Source of the DNA: Pseudomaricurvus alkylphenolicus
Lineage (GTDB): Bacteria; Pseudomonadota; Gammaproteobacteria; Pseudomonadales; Cellvibrionaceae
Length of the DNA: 64,000 nucleotides
Assembly (NCBI RefSeq): GCF_011683955.1
Contig: NZ_JAAQPI010000011.1
Coordinates: 124,001 to 188,000, forward strand
Direction: 5' to 3'
The translations under genes and the position numbers were made by a program. Each line of letters begins with the position of its first letter. Positions within the stretch are counted from its first letter, which is position 1. Of this stretch, positions 63,422-64,000 are shown piece after piece. Below the pieces are notes generated by a model. That model saw only the letters and a program-made list of their open reading frames with translations, ran no database searches and was not told the DNA's origin.

Positions 63422-64000
63422 GAGTCCTGATTGTAAAAACCACGTCCATGGGCGATGTGATCCACACCCTGCCGGCACTGACTGATGCCAAACGCGCGCT
63501 GCCCCAGGTGCAGTTCGATTGGGTGGTGGAAGACAGTTTTGCCGAGGTGCCCAGCTGGCACCCAGCCGTGGATATGGTGATCCCGGTGGCCATTCGACGT
63601 TGGCGAAAGCACATTCTCGCGACCTTGCGTTCGAATGAGTGGAAGCAGTTTCGAACGCTGTTGCGAAAGCACCATTACGATCTGGTGATTGATGCCCAGG
63701 GATTGATCAAAAGTGCGTGGGTGACCTGGCTGACGAAAGCGCCGGCAGCGGGCTACGATCGCGAGTCAGCAAGGGAATCACTGGCTTCCTGGGCTTATCA
63801 GCATCGCTATAATGTGCCGCGGGAGTGCCATGCGGTGGAGAGAATTCGGCAGTTGTTTGCCAAAGCCCTCGACTACGAGCTGCCTGCCGGAAAAGGCAGT
63901 TATGGCCTCGATCGAAAGCGGTTTTGTGGTGGCACCCCCGAAGCACCCAACGTGGTGTTTCTGCACGGAACCACCTGGCATGACAAGCACTACCCCGAGG
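63418..64000 (+). CDS. waaC: LPS heptosyltransferase I WaaC (3' end outside window)
   Basis: The first 194 codons of WaaC, which adds the first heptose to Kdo-lipid A. It starts at GTG 63418, sharing bases with the waaF stop (GTGA). The translation reads MRVLIVKTTSMGDVIHTLPA and continues with FDWVVEDSFAEVPSWHP, LVIDAQGLIKSAWVTWL and the donor-site start NVVFLHGTTWHDKHYPE at the window edge. The family is clear; the end lies beyond base 64000. Confidence 0.93.
   Translation, partial: MRVLIVKTTSMGDVIHTLPALTDAKRALPQVQFDWVVEDSFAEVPSWHPAVDMVIPVAIRRWRKHILATLRSNEWKQFRTLLRKHHYDLVIDAQGLIKSAWVTWLTKAPAAGYDRESARESLASWAYQHRYNVPRECHAVERIRQLFAKALDYELPAGKGSYGLDRKRFCGGTPEAPNVVFLHGTTWHDKHYPE

Noticed and set aside
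1-64000. tRNA or rRNA genes
   Set aside because: I looked for cloverleaf-like GTTCGAATCC-type T-arms and rRNA core sequence and recognised none.

Overview
The window is chromosomal DNA of a gammaproteobacterium. It looks marine and close to the Pseudomonas/Cellvibrio side of the class, though no species can be named. The evidence is gene order recalled from Pseudomonas: rppH-ptsP-TauE-like-lgt-thyA-folA with ilvD nearby, argA-argE and pit-DUF47 near gshA, and glnE-ilvE-waaF-waaC. A Vibrio/Shewanella-type long ThyA and a TtpC-ExbB-ExbD-TonB-TPR cassette fit the same picture. Coding density is high. I found no rRNA, tRNA, CRISPR array, prophage or transposase gene.

Layout. 1-2.4 kb: the end of an aldehyde dehydrogenase gene and a MocR-type regulator. 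2.4-7.5 kb: housekeeping genes (gshA, acpH, an HDOD protein, an RlmI-like rRNA methyltransferase). 7.8-9.5 kb: an imelysin-like lipoprotein and a HAD phosphatase. 9.8-16.8 kb: rppH, ptsP, an NRDE protein, a TauE/SafE permease, lgt, thyA, folA. 17.2-22.3 kb: a six-gene TonB2-type energy-transduction operon. 22.5-29.1 kb: a Crp/Fnr regulator, ilvD, an AraC regulator, argA and argE. 29.3-54.0 kb: a nitrogen-scavenging region. 54.4-64.0 kb: pit and its DUF47 partner, an orphan GspE/PilB-type ATPase, glnE, ilvE, waaF and the start of waaC.

The nitrogen region is the most interesting part. It begins with a taurine:pyruvate aminotransferase, then a nitrilase and a haem aldoxime dehydratase with an AraC regulator. 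These two enzymes should turn an aldoxime into a nitrile and then into a carboxylate plus ammonia. Next come an outer-membrane porin, a complete urea ABC transporter (urtABCDE) and a complete urease cluster (ureDABCEFG) in one direction. On the opposite strand lies an unusual two-component pair: a kinase whose N-terminal half is a whole NCS1 (nucleobase/hydantoin/allantoin-type) permease, followed by a cysteine cluster, histidine kinase and receiver, and translationally coupled to a LuxR-type response regulator. The region lies between argE and pit, which I recall as neighbours in Pseudomonas aeruginosa, so it looks like an accessory insertion.

Two further points stand out. urtA, the urea-binding protein gene, carries an in-frame TAG where the family has glutamine, although the rest of the gene is intact. 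The window also holds a family of short palindromes (GTAGG-headed, REP-like), several paired head to head, plus three larger elements bounded by long inverted repeats (26-bp and 28-bp perfect, and 17-bp near-perfect).
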